This document shows, one piece after another, positions 33,490 through 45,389 of a stretch of DNA of 64,000 nucleotides. The notes under the pieces were generated by a model that saw only the letters and a list, made by a program, of their open reading frames with translations, did not search any database and was not told the origin of the DNA. Made by a program: the position numbers and the translations under genes. Every line of letters begins with the position of its first letter. Position 1 is the first letter of the stretch. This DNA comes from Acanthopleura granulata (lineage: Eukaryota > Mollusca > Polyplacophora > Chitonida > Chitonidae), in contig JABBOT010000014.1 of assembly GCA_016165875.1 (NCBI GenBank), positions 15,482,931 to 15,546,930 of the forward strand. Reading direction: 5' to 3'.

Positions 33490-34385
33490 ATATAGGCAGT
33501 AGTTATAAGCCTCCTCCGTGAAACTCCGGACACCAGCCAGGGTATGTCCTGCCCCAGATTGCGCTTAAAGCACTTGTCCCTTGCAGCTATTGTTCTGGAA
33601 CAGACTGTACAAGATTTCAATCTAAACCCAAGCAGATAATTGAAAAGGGACATGCGTTCATCTTTTCGAACTGTCGCTTGACTATAAACAAACACGTCAC
33701 ATCTGATGCCATGCTAATGGCTGATCCAGCTGGGCCCTGTAATCTGGATTTGTCACTGGTTTTAATGCATTAGTTCGGGAGGTCATCGGTCATAGATTGG
33801 AAGTTATGCAGTGTGACCGCGTACTGTTATATAAGGTATAGTACAGTTAGCAAAATTTGCCTCCACCCCAAAAGGGAAGTTTTATACTATAATGAAAATA
33901 AATCCTTCTTCTATATTCATTCGACGTACATACGCTGAACTATTCAGTCTTGGTGGGCTATTATTATCAATATTTTTCCTCCTATATCTGCCACCACGCA
34001 GTCACGTGTCTTGCTCACATATGTTGCCAATTGCTCGTGGTAACACGCCGACCCGTTATGTAACACCATAACATTGAAGCGAATTCGGAAACATGACCAA
34101 CTTCACATTTATGCATTTACGCACACAACATTGAAACTTACCTATAAGTAGTGCAGAAAATCGGACGACCTGTAGGCTGCAATATAAATCTACTAAAGTG
34201 AGCATTATTTAACTGATTGGAATGAAAAATCAGATTTAACAGATACAAATTATAGATCTTTTTACTCTAAGTGGTTTCATACGCAATATTGTTCATAATG
34301 TCGTAAGAATATCTCTTCTTTATTAATAATCATCATAAAATAAATGCCTACATACCTTGTAACATGCTCTTCTTCATTTCTGTTG
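33490..34385. other. Upstream region of the bHLH gene
   Basis: No repeat and no gene. Blocks such as taatctggattt (33740), ttttaatgcattag (33757) and cagataattg (33632) resemble homeodomain-type sites. It is a natural candidate for the proximal enhancer. Confidence 0.3.
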
Positions 34386-34388
34386 TAG

Positions 34389-34673
34389 ATTTATATATTG
34401 GGCCATGAGGTTATTGATTGGCGTCAACTGTTCGAGCATGGTGATATGGCCGATAGATTCACCGATTGGTTAACTGTTTACGCGGTGCCCAATTTTCACA
34501 GGGCATTCAATGTTCCCGTCTCAAGGAAGGTGTGGTGTGATCGAAGAAAAAAAATAGGTTTTAGAAAAATCTCTGCTAATGACAGAGAAGGGTTCGATCA
34601 AGTCACGTCACTATGCAAGGGCCTCCTGTTTGGTTGTAACAAATCGGCGGTTGAACCTTATAAATCAGAGTGA
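34389..34673 (+). other. Candidate terminal exon, unrecognised
   Basis: Preceded by an acceptor-like tcatttctgttgtag ending at 34388, then open for 94 codons to a stop. The translation is mixed and charged (for example DWRQLFEHGDMADRF and FNVPVSRKVWCDRRKK) and is not recognised. No ATG opens the frame, so it could only be an internal or last exon. Weak. Confidence 0.18.
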
Positions 34674-34897
34674 CTCATGCGAGCGAAAAAAAGAGATAAA
34701 TCTATAAGCGTCGAAAACATATATATATACACAGCACAATGACCATACGGTAATTGCCCCCGTGGTAAGCTGAATTAGACACAATTATGACAAGCCACTC
34801 GAGAGATTCTAACGCTTGAAATCTCATATGCTGTGTTTTGTGAGAAAACTGTCATTTGTTTTATTCACCAAAAAATTAAGTTTAGGGGCAGGGGTTG

Positions 34898-35142
34898 GGG
34901 TGGCTCTCTGACCGATGTGGTTAGTGCGGCGCAATGACCCTCCCACCAATGCGGTCGCTGTGAGTTCATGTCCAGCTGACGGTGGCCTCCTCCCCGGCTA
35001 TACGTGGGAAGTTCTACAAGCAAGCTAGGGATGGTTGTAAATTTCCACTGGGCACTACCCAATTTCCTTCCACCATAATGCCTGCCGCGGTGGTATAGGT
35101 GAAATATTCTTGAGTGCGGTGTAAAACACCAATCAAAACGAA
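34898..35142 (+). mobile_element. SINE-A copy, nearly full length
   Basis: Head tggctctctgaccgatgtgg, caatgaccctcccaccaatg, box B region cgctgtgagttcatgtccag, core, and tail gtataggtgaaatattcttg / agtgcggtgtaaaacacc. Confidence 0.88.
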
Positions 35143-35144
35143 AA

Positions 35145-36030
35145 AATTAGCAAAACACCGGTAATTAATTTATATGTTCGCACAAGCATATATCACCAAA
35201 GACCATAAGCCTTGCGTAGCAAAAAAGGGTAGCATATGACCTAGAATGAAACAGATGCCATCTCCTAGTAAAAAGAGAACACCTTAATGGAGTCGGTATA
35301 AATATTCAAAATCGGAAGAAGGTGTGGTTTTAAAAGGAAGTCCATATATTTTAATCCCTTTCGAATTTTCTATATGAAGTAAGGTGGGAATCATCAACAT
35401 CGGAAGATCAGTGATTACGAACTTCAAAATGAACAATGGTCAAAAAAACAGGTTTGGGATTGTAGGTCGCAGGCTGTAACGTCAACAGTGGTCTAGGACC
35501 CAAATTATCATGACCTTCAAGCAGAATTCATTTTTAGTGATATTTGCTTTATTACAAATTTCTAAAATGCAAAACTTTGCGTGCTGTAGGTAAACACTTG
35601 CCTTAATTGCTTTAAATCATTGTTTTGTGTGGGTTTTGTACAGGAAGTAAATGTGACCATGGTGGAGGAAACCCGTGCACTTTAACATGGGCGGGTATAT
35701 ACATTTACATGGAATAAAAACCGAGGTTGATTACTTAACTTTCAAAACAAATCCTCTAAAATAAATTTTTCCTCAAAAAGGTCATATTTTGTGGATAAGT
35801 TTGTGAATAATTATTGTAGGCACGTTTTTATTTGCACTGGTCTGTCGCATTGTGCCGAAGTGACAGTGTCATATCACTACATGACAATATTCCCGTATTA
35901 CGTTATCTTGCGCTCATCATATCGGCAACAGCTTTTCGTAGACCATGTAGCACACGCACCGATCTCTACTCTCGCTCAACATCATTGCCAGCGCTAGATA
36001 AGCTTGATATTTTGAGCCTGTGTGGCGGGG
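35145..36030. other. Non-coding stretch, nothing recognised
   Basis: AT-rich without recognised repeats. Confidence 0.5.
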
Positions 36031-36039
36031 ATGCCACCG

Positions 36040-36138
36040 TGGGATGGTCTTCAACTCACAGCGATCACCTTGATGAGACGAACCTTGGGTCATTGTGATG
36101 CACTGGCGCCCTAAACCCCTCAGCCACAGAGACCCCTG
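36040..36138 (-). mobile_element. SINE-A tRNA-like head only
   Basis: On the minus strand: ggggtctctgtggctgaggg, then gtttagggcgccag, acccaaggttcgtctcatca and the box B region near 36050. The core and tail are missing. Confidence 0.65.
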
Positions 36139-36249
36139 TGATATGATTTATGTGCTGAATTTGTCAGTGGTGGGAGTAGTAGAGAGCGACACATGCGCTG
36201 TAACGAGCATGGAAATGCCAAGTACAGCACTAATGGGTCATGCGTTACT

Positions 36250-36425
36250 TGTATTTTTATCTATTTATTAATTTATGAATGATATATTACGCTGCTTTCA
36301 ATAAGATTTCAGTTATAGCATGCTGACCAGGACGGGAGTTAACCAGGTAGAGACTGGGGTAGAAAACCCGACCTCCGTAGGCTACTGGAAGAACGTTCCC
36401 ACCCAGGAGAGGAAGATAGCCAATG
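36250..36425 (-). mobile_element. SINE-A-like copy, variant tail
   Basis: A left AT-rich tail, then ttacgctgctttcaataaga, tttcagttatagcatgctga, and a diverged core (ggtagagactggggtagaaa, then acccgacctccgtaggct). The cagttata tail variant also occurs in the copy at 2140-2465. Confidence 0.5.
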
Positions 36426-36739
36426 TTACACAGTACAGTGTCTGGTGCTTTTCTCGTTGATTTACAGTGCGTTAGTCTTATACATACATCTGTGCTGAGA
36501 GCAACTATCAACTATGCCACAATGCTCGGATATACTGAAATGAATAAGTCCCTTGCAGTGCCAAACTCCTAACAAATAAATCAAGTCCGGTTCCCCTCCC
36601 CCCAAAGACCATGTCTTAGCGCACCCAGACTTCTTGCTAAGTTAATGAATCATGATAAGTGCAGGATGTTAACAAACAGATGAACCTCACGGCAGACCGA
36701 TCAGCCGACAAACAATGTTTTTACTAAAAAGAATGAATG

Positions 36740-37078
36740 AATGAATGCTTATTGTTTAACGCCCTACTCAAGAATATTTCACTTATACGAAGGCGGTGTC
36801 TCTTTGGTGCAGGACGGATTTCCACCGTATCTTTTATCTGGTGCTGCCTCACCGAGACGACTTGCCGAAGACACCCAACAAGCCCCCTCACCCAGTCACA
36901 TTATACTGACACCGGGCCGACCAGTCCACCCTCTATCCTCTTATTGCTGAGCGCCTAGCGAGGAAGCAGAATGTACCATTTTTTAAAGTCTTTGGTATGA
37001 CCCGACCCAGGTTTAAACCCAGATCTCCCCGTCCGAAAGCGGACGCCCAACCAACTGCGCTATCCGGGCGGGTTTGTT
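36740..37078 (-). mobile_element. SINE-B copy with complete tRNA-like head
   Basis: On the minus strand the head reads cccgcccggatagcgcagtt, then ggttgggcgtccgctttc and tctgggtttaaacctgggtc, which are clear box A and box B forms. The unique body includes accaaagactttaaaaaatg and ggtcggcccggtgtcagta. The left end (gtttaacgccctactcaaga, atatttcacttatacgaagg) is the same tail as in SINE-A, so the two families share their 3' end. Confidence 0.8.
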
Positions 37079-38050
37079 AAAAAGAAAGAACGAAAGAAAC
37101 GGAAGACATTTAATTCACTTGCTTTAATATATTCTATATTACCATACTCAATCTTTTTTCACGGTTATAGGAAATAACAAGCCTAAATTATGTCCATTGG
37201 AAGTGATATACTTTCAAAAGAATCAGCGATATATTCTAGAAATTAAATAAACTTTCATTGCTGCAAAGTATAATGCTGTGGAGCGCAATATTCAATATTT
37301 ATAAAGAGACTTTTGTCATATTTGCTGCTTTATGCGATTTTCCTGTAAGAATGGGTTAGGAGAATGGCCAGGCAATTTTTTGATGTGAATGCATAACGTT
37401 AACGTAACAACAGCCCTGGGACTTACGTTTTATCGGAGTAACCACTAATGTGTGTGTCAGCGAGATTGCGAGCAATGGCGTAAAGTCAACGCCGTTCTCT
37501 CGGTGTACATGCGGTGGGCGCGCGAGAGCAAGGCTTGTGGCCAGGTTGCAACAGATTGTGTGTAGATAAGGATTAAGATTAGCGATAAGACTTGGCTTTG
37601 CTAAATATGTATTAAGATATCACAGAGCCCAGAAATCTAATAAATTACCGCCGCAACCTCACGAGCGACGTTTGGTACTAAAATTTGATCATACGATGAG
37701 ATATAGCTCATAAATTAAGAACACATGGACTCTGTTGAATGTGTACACATGTTAAGATGTATACGTACAGAAACATAAACCGCACTCTGTTACAACTGAG
37801 TTGGGTTAAATATAGCGGCTTTATTATTCATAATTGATTTTCATTAATCTGTATTTAAAGAACGTTGATCCACCCCTAAGCATCATAGGTGGTCTTCACG
37901 TTAAATTTGCTGGAAGCGGGACGTGGATCAAAGATGATCTGCGTGACCTTCAAGTGCTGGTACACGAGACTTCGGGTTCACACCAAGGCTAACATTATAC
38001 GTGGAATGTTTTAGATCCCCCTGCTGTCATTGTATATGGGACATTGGAGA
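37079..38050. other. Non-coding stretch, nothing recognised
   Basis: AT-rich with a CpG-richer patch near 37470-37540. No gene recognised. Confidence 0.5.
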
Positions 38051-38054
38051 CAAT

Positions 38055-38056
<2 letters not shown>

Positions 38057-38110
<54 letters not shown>

Positions 38111-38113
38111 TTT
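38057..38113. repeat. (TTTA)n microsatellite
   Basis: About 14 uninterrupted TTTA units, the expanded tail of the SINE-A copy on its right. Confidence 0.9.
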
Positions 38114-38200
38114 CATTGGTGCTTTACGCCCTACTCATGAATATTTCACTAAGATTTTCCCATGTACAAGACCGGACAGAAAGCCAGCTTGAGCGACAAT
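38114..38200 (-). mobile_element. SINE-A copy with core deletion
   Basis: Tail cattggtgctttacgcccta, ctcatgaatatttcactaag, then a jump to attttcccatgtacaagacc and gaaagccagcttgagc. The core is deleted. Confidence 0.75.
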
Positions 38201-39865
38201 ATCAGGCGATCGACTACAAAAATACAAGGCCGTTGGCATAATCGTATGTTGGTAACAAAACCCGTTCCTCAGAAAGTTCAGCAAACTAGTTGAGAAATAT
38301 AAGGCTAGAGAACAAAATCTAAAACAGTTAAAACAGTGTTGTAGTTGACAAATGATCACGCATAACGGGTGGCATAAAAATGTTTAAATACATGTCATAG
38401 AAACTTACACGCCCCCTAACCAAAAGACGTGGGTTTACCTTTCATAATAGAAACATATTGGATAATTCGCAACTGCTGTGCATAGCAAGAAAGAAAATCC
38501 CACTCATGGATTATTTGACTATAACAAATTCACATCAGCACACTGATGGAGAATTTCGTTTTCCAGTCGTCCCCGCTGCTCTACCCACATAACTGAGTTT
38601 TTAAAAGCACAAGTGAAGCATACTTTGAAGCTGCCGCCTGCTTGAAATATACGTTTCAGCGGTAAAGATACCAATTAAAGAATTCAAGATAAACACGTGT
38701 TGAGGTGATAACTTACATCACACACTGTTTTTTTTTTCTGTTGGTTAAGACTGCGTTCGGCAAGCCATGTGACTTCTGAAGGGACTATAGGCTTCAGGAA
38801 ATAGCCTATTAGCTTCTTGTTAACATGTCCGTGAAGGGACAACGTAACACCATCGGGGTGTCAATCAAAACACCCATTGTCGCCATAAGCGGGGTACTTG
38901 ACTGTGATAACGCTGAGATGGGAACTGCCCCCGGGGCTTGGGGTAAGACCCTAAGGATTTAATGCCGAATGGTACGTTAGATAACAAATGGAGCCTAACC
39001 TAAACCGATGGGTTTGATGATCTTTTCTGAAGTGAGGTGCGCTTAACACCTCGTGGGAAATCTTAATTCTGTCGGTAAGAGCTGTACTCTAGATTTCATG
39101 ATTTTTTGGTGAAAACTTTTACACATTGTACAAATACTGGGCAAGTAAAAGGGAAAATAACACTAGAGAGGAAACAAAGTTGATCAAAGCTTTGAGTGAC
39201 AGCGGCAAATGTGCGCCTTGCCGATAACTTTTATATCTAATTTATGTCCAACATCTGTGTGCTGTCATTACTTAACATTACAGAGAGGCACCACATCAAC
39301 AATAAATAGAATGGTTTTCAACGAAAGCTATGCAAAGGGGTGCCGTCAACAGTTTATCGTCACACATTTATTGTCTCATCTACAGTTAGTTTTTAAGTTC
39401 TAGTCAGGATATAATTTGATTTTCATGTTCGCTTTGATTGCAAATGTTCATATATTGAACGCAGGGGTATAATTCGACACGATACATGCACGACTCCACA
39501 TTGACTTTCTTGTTTTTCTTCTTCCGGTGTATCTTGGTAACGATCTGTAATATTTCCATTTCTAACGAGAATCTCGTTTATTGTGACAGCATCTCCTTCC
39601 CGATTGACCTGCTAATCATTTTCCACAATAATTGGACGGGTTTGTGTAACGGTTGGCATTTTTTTGAACATGAACATTTTCCTGTCATACCCAACATCGG
39701 GCCCTCTGGCCAATGCGTTGGTCGAGAGCTGGTGTTGGATATGGTACTTTTCAGATTTCAGATTTTTTCACCACCAATAGAATATACATGTACTGGTTAA
39801 CAATGTGGCAGGAAATTAAACTCCATGGGGCTCGAGTTATACCTGATATTGTGTACTAGGAAGGA
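38201..39865. other. Non-coding stretch
   Basis: No gene recognised. 38750-39060 is repeat-free and of balanced composition and could be a conserved non-coding element. The frame at 39486-39800 is open for 104 codons from an ATG but is hydrophobic-leaning and unrecognised. Confidence 0.4.
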
Positions 39866-39995
39866 TTTAATCAATTATGGTATATACTTGGTGAAATAGA
39901 CATTAAAGCATTTTGTATTCCGACCTATACATACAACAAACACTTGATTAACACAAAGAACACAATAGCTTATAGCTGTGATATTCAACGTGCAA

Positions 39996-42800
39996 CTACA
40001 GGTTAAGTAAATACTTTTTCAGATCATATTTAAAAGCTGAGACAGATGAGATTAGCTTGAGTTCTATCGCTAGCTTTAATCTGTAGACTATGTTTCGACA
40101 GAAAAGTTCTATTTAATGTGTTATCTCTGCTCTGAAAATAATGCACATTTGAAACTCTTGTAAAATATCCCTAAATACTTCTGGTAATTCAAAATGTTTA
40201 TGCATAATATTTTGGCAAATTTGCAAGCACAGGAAATCATTTATAGAAAGAGCAAGTATCTCAAGTTGTTTGGCTAACACATATGAACTCTGATAATGAG
40301 CAGAAAAATTTAATAGTCGGATAGCCCTTTTTTCAAGAGTAACAATGAGTCTCAACTGGGTAGAGAAAGTATATCCGAAACAATATTACCCGACAGGAGG
40401 TAAGGATATACAAGTGAGTAAAGGGGCATGATCATTCTTTGAGGTTATCACATTGTTATATATGCGACAGTAGGCCTATATTGCGTGACAGGCTATTTGA
40501 TAGGGCATTGATATGGTCTATCCAGTTTAGCTGATCATTTATGATCACCCTAAGGAACTTAAAGCTGTTTACTTGTTCAATTTCAATGTTGTTTATTGTA
40601 AGTTTCGGTAAATTGATATTTATATTATTTTTGAATGGTTTTATAAGCATGAATTTGGTTTTCCTTACACAAAGCGAGGGCTTATTTTCAGAGAACTAAA
40701 TGAACAGTTTGTTAAGTTCCTCGGTAATAGTTGTCTTAAGTTGGTTAGGATCAGCTGATAGTATAACACTAGTGTCATCAGCAAACAAGAATACATGCAG
40801 CAAATCGGTAACACATTTGATGTCATTGATGTATAGGAGGAAAAGAGTTTGTCGAGGTATTGATCCCTGCGAAACGTCACATGATATATCCTTAAATGAA
40901 GAGTTGGTGCCATTTTACTGGAAACAGTATAATGTGTCCCAGTATCCCAGTCAAATGATGTTCGGACCATGTATTGGTAACGCCTCTAAATCGGTAGTGT
41001 TTCTGTTTCCTGCACAAGTTGTCGTGGTTGATTGTGTCAAATGCCTTTGAAAGGTCCAGAAAACACGCTATACTGATTTGTTTGTCTTCTTTAGCTTTCA
41101 TCGATTTGTCTACAAGTGATAATACAGCTAATGAAGTTCAACGATTCGGTTGAAAACCAAATTGAGAAGCACTTTTTATGTCATTTTCCTCCATAAAGCT
41201 AAGGATTCGAGTTGATGCTGCTTTTTCAAGAATTTTGCTGAAACACGGTAGAATAGAAATGGGCCGGTAGTTTTCAATTTGATATACTTTACCAGATTTA
41301 AATATCGGCGTTACCTTTGCATATTTCAATTCATTTGGCACAACTTCAGTGGCAAGTGATGAGTTAACCTAATGACCGATTGGTCGTGCTATGCAGTCAG
41401 GTATGGGTTTGAAAATCCATACATGTATTTTCATATCATCCAGTCCAACCGCTGCATTTTTCGGACTATGTATTATGTTCATTATTTCGTTTGAAGAAGC
41501 TACTGGAAAAAAAATGTATTCGAATATCCACTGCGCAGATAATCAACATAGTCGTTACCAGGCGATGAAATTTTTGAAGCAAGATCACTGCCAAGTGAAC
41601 TAAAATACTCCTTAAAACTTTCTGATATTTTGACACAATCAGCAAGCTTTTCTCCCTTGATTATAAATGCTGATAGTAGCTTACTTTGTCGCTTTCGATT
41701 CGTAAGTTCATTCATCACCTTCCTTGTTTGTTTGATATCATTATAACAGTTGTTAAACTTTTTTTCGTAATACCTTTTTTTGACTAGTCTTATAGTATGA
41801 TTTAGTCGGTTTTTATATTGATTAGTTACTTCCAAATTTTCACTGTATACGTGTGATGCAAAAAGTCTACTTTTATCTTTGATTGAACTAAGAATGTTTC
41901 GAGTAATCCACGGCTTTAATATTGTTAAGCCAGCTGGTTTGGCATTGACTACTGGACTGCACTCATTATAAATTTCAGAAAGTCGGCCTTTGAATACCTG
42001 TTTCGACTCATTTGGGACGTTGGAGCATTCTGTGTTATATTCTTGTGGTTTGCTATGTGAAACACCGGAAGTGGTCACTAATACCACATAGAATAACGCC
42101 AGACAGGCGACTCTGTTCATAGAAATTCATGAACATAATATCTATTAAGGTAGCTGAGTTAGATTTAACTCTAATGGGCTTGGTTGTCTTTCCGAAGAAG
42201 AAGTGCGATTTCAGCACATCAATACACCCTTTAGTAAGGCAGTGTTTTCTAGCTTTGAATAAATATTATATTAAAATCGCCCATTAGCAAACAAAGTTTT
42301 TTCTTCGTATTTATTACATTATGTGAGTTTGAAATAATATCATTAAAGTCACCAACGCTTCCGTTGGTTCGACTGTAATATATCCTAAAGATATACTTTT
42401 GATTTCTATCCCTATCTCAACAAAAACGGATTCAGGTTAATTGGATACAGCTGAAAGATCGTTTCACTGTTCGATCGGTAATATTTGCCTTTATATAACG
42501 AAGTGAGCCTTCACCTTTCTGTTGTTATCTATTGTGTAGTAATTTGACTGATGTGTGGCTGAATCACTCGGCTGTATAATTTCCTGTTCATTGTCTTCTG
42601 TTACATAATCTGAAATATCATCACTATTTAGTTATATACGGTGGAAACACATTGTTTCAAAGTCTTCTAAGAAAAAGTCATCATGTACAGCAAGATTGTC
42701 ACCAAGTCCACCTGTTTCAGATTTATCGTGGAAAGGCAAGTTTGACCATATATTATCTAAACTACACTCGGCATTTGTGTTGCTAATCGTTATTATTATT
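39996..42800 (-). pseudogene. LINE-1 ORF2 remnant: endonuclease and reverse transcriptase
   Basis: Endonuclease: GDFN at 42270-42281, preceded by a run resembling 'YRTNGSVGDFNDII', and a degraded SDH-like end (GVSHSKP, ~42060). Linker 42120-41500 reads WITRNILSSIKDKSRLF and KKRYYEKKFN. RT: VTPIFKSGKVYQIENYRPIS (41310-41250), FLDLSKAFDTINHD (~41060), LFLLYINDIKCV (~40840), FADD catalytic box at 40774-40785, and SFKFLRVIINDQLNW (~40530). C-terminal part: EKRAIRLLNFSAHYQSS (~40330) and SAFKYDLKKYLLNL (~40030), stop at 39996-39998. Several frameshifts and in-frame stops separate these blocks. The protein would have nicked target DNA and copied the element's RNA there. Confidence 0.85.
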
Positions 42801-43439
42801 GATTGATATCATGTTGTAGGACATTGGAAGTAGCAGAAAGAAACTTTGGAAGTAAAAACTGATTACGAAGCACATACGAGTAGAGAGGTAAAACATTGGT
42901 CCATAGGTTAACCGTGAGAAAAAATGTCAGTATCACACGATCAAGACGTGTGTATAAACACTCAGGAGAACACGCGAGAACGTGGAAGGGAAAAGAACGT
43001 GGAGAGCGTGGAATGGAAAACGTTCAGAAGAAACAGTCTCATGCAAAGATCTGACATCATCCGTTTGCATAATATATGCAAATCCCAAACCGCGCATAGC
43101 ACGGACTCCACGAGAAAGTGTGACGTTGTGTGAAGTTGGATGGCACGGTTATTTGTATGGCACTGACCACCATAGGGACCTCAGGAGAGGACAGCGGGAG
43201 GGGGGACAGCACCGTGCACGGGATCCAAGTGTTGGGAGAATAAGGCATAATCTCAATTAAGTTCGTCAGGCGTCAAAAATAGCGTGTTGGTTAGAGCACA
43301 CGATACACATTCTAGAAAATACTCCAGATTGAAGTATACACAGGTCAGTATGATCACACTCAACATTCGGATTACTGAAATCGAACAGTCGTGTGGATCA
43401 GTAGGCTTACTGAGACCAGTACTCAATGCAAAAAATACA

Positions 43440-44280
43440 GTCACTCGATTTTTGCCTCCTTTCTATATATTAATAAACAGTGTGCCGGCAGAAAATCTCA
43501 CCTTTTTTTTATTTTCGTGAAAAGTGTTTGCACAGAAGCCCTCTTTAAAAAGACATAATCTCCCTGTGTGAGGTCTTCCATAATGTTGAGCGGCAAGAGG
43601 GATTCTGATACATCTACATTTGACTAATTGAATTTTCGGCGAAATTTTTGAAATCAACAATCACCTAATTTCTAACAGTTCTGCTATAAAGGCGAACAAT
43701 CAGCTGACTTGGCCTACCGGCAACGCAGATCCTCGATTTCAGTTTATGGCTGACTTTATGATTTCCTCACTGAAGCCAGATTTCCCAATTTTGTTTGTAA
43801 TCAACAATTCGGCAATACTGTCCACACACGATTTGTCGTCGGCCACATGCAGACTATCCACACAAATATTGTATGCTTGAGAGCGTTTATCATCATCATG
43901 CAGGCCTGTGGGGAATTTAGCTTTTAATTCTGATCGAACAGCTTTCTCACTGGCAAGTTCGGAACGAACCGATAAAATTTCAGAGTCAGATTTATCAACC
44001 CGGCTAGAGATTCCCACCGTCTCTTGACGAATTTCGGTTATGGATTCCATGATATCAGTTTTAAAATTGTTGAGCGCAAGGGTAAATCGATCACTCAGAT
44101 CTTTCATAGCACTGATAATACTCGCCTGGTTGCTTGCATGGTGGTTGATCTTGTCCTGAGCAGCTGTGTTGTCGGCCAATCAGCCGTGTTCGTGCCTTTT
44201 TTCCAAGACCTATCAACTGAAGTTTTACTTCTGGATTTTGCCGCTTGAGAACCTGTGGAGCTAATTTTGTCATTCAGCAT
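43440..44280 (-). pseudogene. LINE-1 ORF1 remnant
   Basis: Starts with an ATG at 44280 (or 44273 in another frame); a frameshift near 44175 joins the pieces. It contains a coiled-coil-like region with heptad spacing (for example ITEIRQETVGISSRVDKSD and SEILSVRSELASEKAVR), then an RNA-binding-like part around HVADDKSCVDSIAELL. Further frameshifts lead to SESLLPLNIMEDLTQGD, LFTKIKKR and RFSAGTLFINI (~43460). ORF1 proteins of LINEs bind the element RNA. The match is by overall pattern. Confidence 0.7.
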
Positions 44281-44542
44281 TATTAGTAAGACGCTCCGGA
44301 TGGTGCAGCCGAAATTCCTCCTAAAAGTCCAACACGCAATAATACTTTAACAGAAAAGACTGCTCTCGGAAGTGAACACACGTCTTCACTACTCGACCAT
44401 AACCGGAAGAATGTTGTAGCATATATATCCAATCAGCCGTTGACAACTGCTACATGCAGATACCTCTGTTCATGTAACTGATAACAACATTGTTCCACAA
44501 AACTATACAATGTTACCAGAAATACAAATATCTTGCTTTACT

Positions 44543-44712
44543 CAGTCCTCTCCGACCGCACGTGGGAAGGTCTGTCAGCAAACTGCAAAAAGTTCTGTGT
44601 TTCCTCCGGGTTCTGCCCGGTTTCATCCCACCATAACTCTGGCCACCGTTACGTAAATGAGGTATTCTTTAGTATACGGCGTAAAACGCTAATCAGATAA
44701 ATAAAATAATAA
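44543..44712 (+). mobile_element. SINE-A copy
   Basis: Begins at gtcctctccgaccgcacgtg and has the core cctccgggttctgcccggtt. Tail: aatgaggtattctttagtat and acggcgtaaaacgctaatca plus an AAAT-like run. The tRNA head is missing. Confidence 0.88.
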
Positions 44713-44729
44713 TGAACCTTATCACATTA

Positions 44730-44835
44730 CTCCGGTTAGGATTTTATTGTAATTTTTCTTGTAAATGGTTAAACGTGGCAACTTACACCCTCTTAGCACC
44801 ATGGCGTAAGCATGGTCTATTCATTTTTTCGTAGA
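44730..44835 (-). repeat. Repeat D fragment
   Basis: ccggttaggattttattgta, ttgtaaatggttaaacgtgg and cttagcaccatggcgtaagc match the reverse complement of the middle of repeat D. Confidence 0.5.
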
Positions 44836-44962
44836 TATCGACCGACATACTATTAATTCACTACTCTTGTATGCGAAACCTTAACACAGTGTGTTGTATG
44901 TATCAACTGTAATATAAGTTAAGCATAAGAGGAATATATGCTAAGGGTAAGAGGCACGTGAA

Positions 44963-45155
44963 GCATGCACTGGTCGACCCGGTGTCAGTAGAATTTAACT
45001 GGGAAGGACGTTGTGTCTGGTGCCTTGCGCACGGCACTGAGCGACTGCGGAAGGTCCCAAGTTTTCCCCGGGTTCTCCCCGATTTCCTCCCACCATAATG
45101 CTGGCCGCTACCGTATAAGTGAAATATTCTTGAGTAAAACACCAAACAAATAACT
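44963..45155 (+). mobile_element. Chimeric SINE: SINE-B body joined to SINE-A core and tail
   Basis: Left part: actggtcgacccggtgtcag, aactgggaaggacg and gtgtctggtgcc, as in the SINE-B body at 36870-36925 (reversed). Right part: gcggaaggtcccaagttttc, ttctccccgatttcctccca, then the SINE-A tail gtataagtgaaatattcttg. The junction is near 45035-45050. Confidence 0.65.
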
Positions 45156-45159
45156 GACT

Positions 45160-45385
45160 AAAGTAACACTTTAAACATGTCAGCATTGGTTCCGGCCTGC
45201 AGTAAGGGGACACACTTGCTGTGATCGAGATGTCTGGTGTTTTCGGCTTGGCAATTCCTGTGTTTTCTTCATAATTATTACTATTATTATTACTTACTGG
45301 TCTTTATTACTGTTAAAGACCAGTCTGTCGCTGAGCAAACAGACATCCCCACGCGAGTTAGGTCAAAGGTATCGGGGTCAGGTGG
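45160..45385. other. Non-coding stretch, nothing recognised
   Basis: AT-rich with short TTA repeats near 45275. Confidence 0.5.
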
Positions 45386-45389
45386 GATT

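Larger units (their letters stand above)
39870..44290 (-). mobile_element. LINE-1: near-full-length, decayed non-LTR retrotransposon (Jockey/CR1/L2-like)
   Basis: Reading right to left: ORF1 (from 44280), an apurinic-type endonuclease remnant, a linker, a reverse transcriptase and a C-terminal region. All are in canonical order over about 4.3 kb. Frames are broken many times and the element is dead. ORF1, an APE endonuclease with GDFN, and an RT with FADD place it in the Jockey superfamily (CR1/L2-like). I cannot choose the clade by eye. The 3' end is placed only roughly; no target-site duplication was found. Confidence 0.85.

Noticed and set aside
40700..41050. 116-codon plus-strand frame as a gene
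   Set aside because: It is antisense to the LINE-1 reverse transcriptase, including its FADD box.
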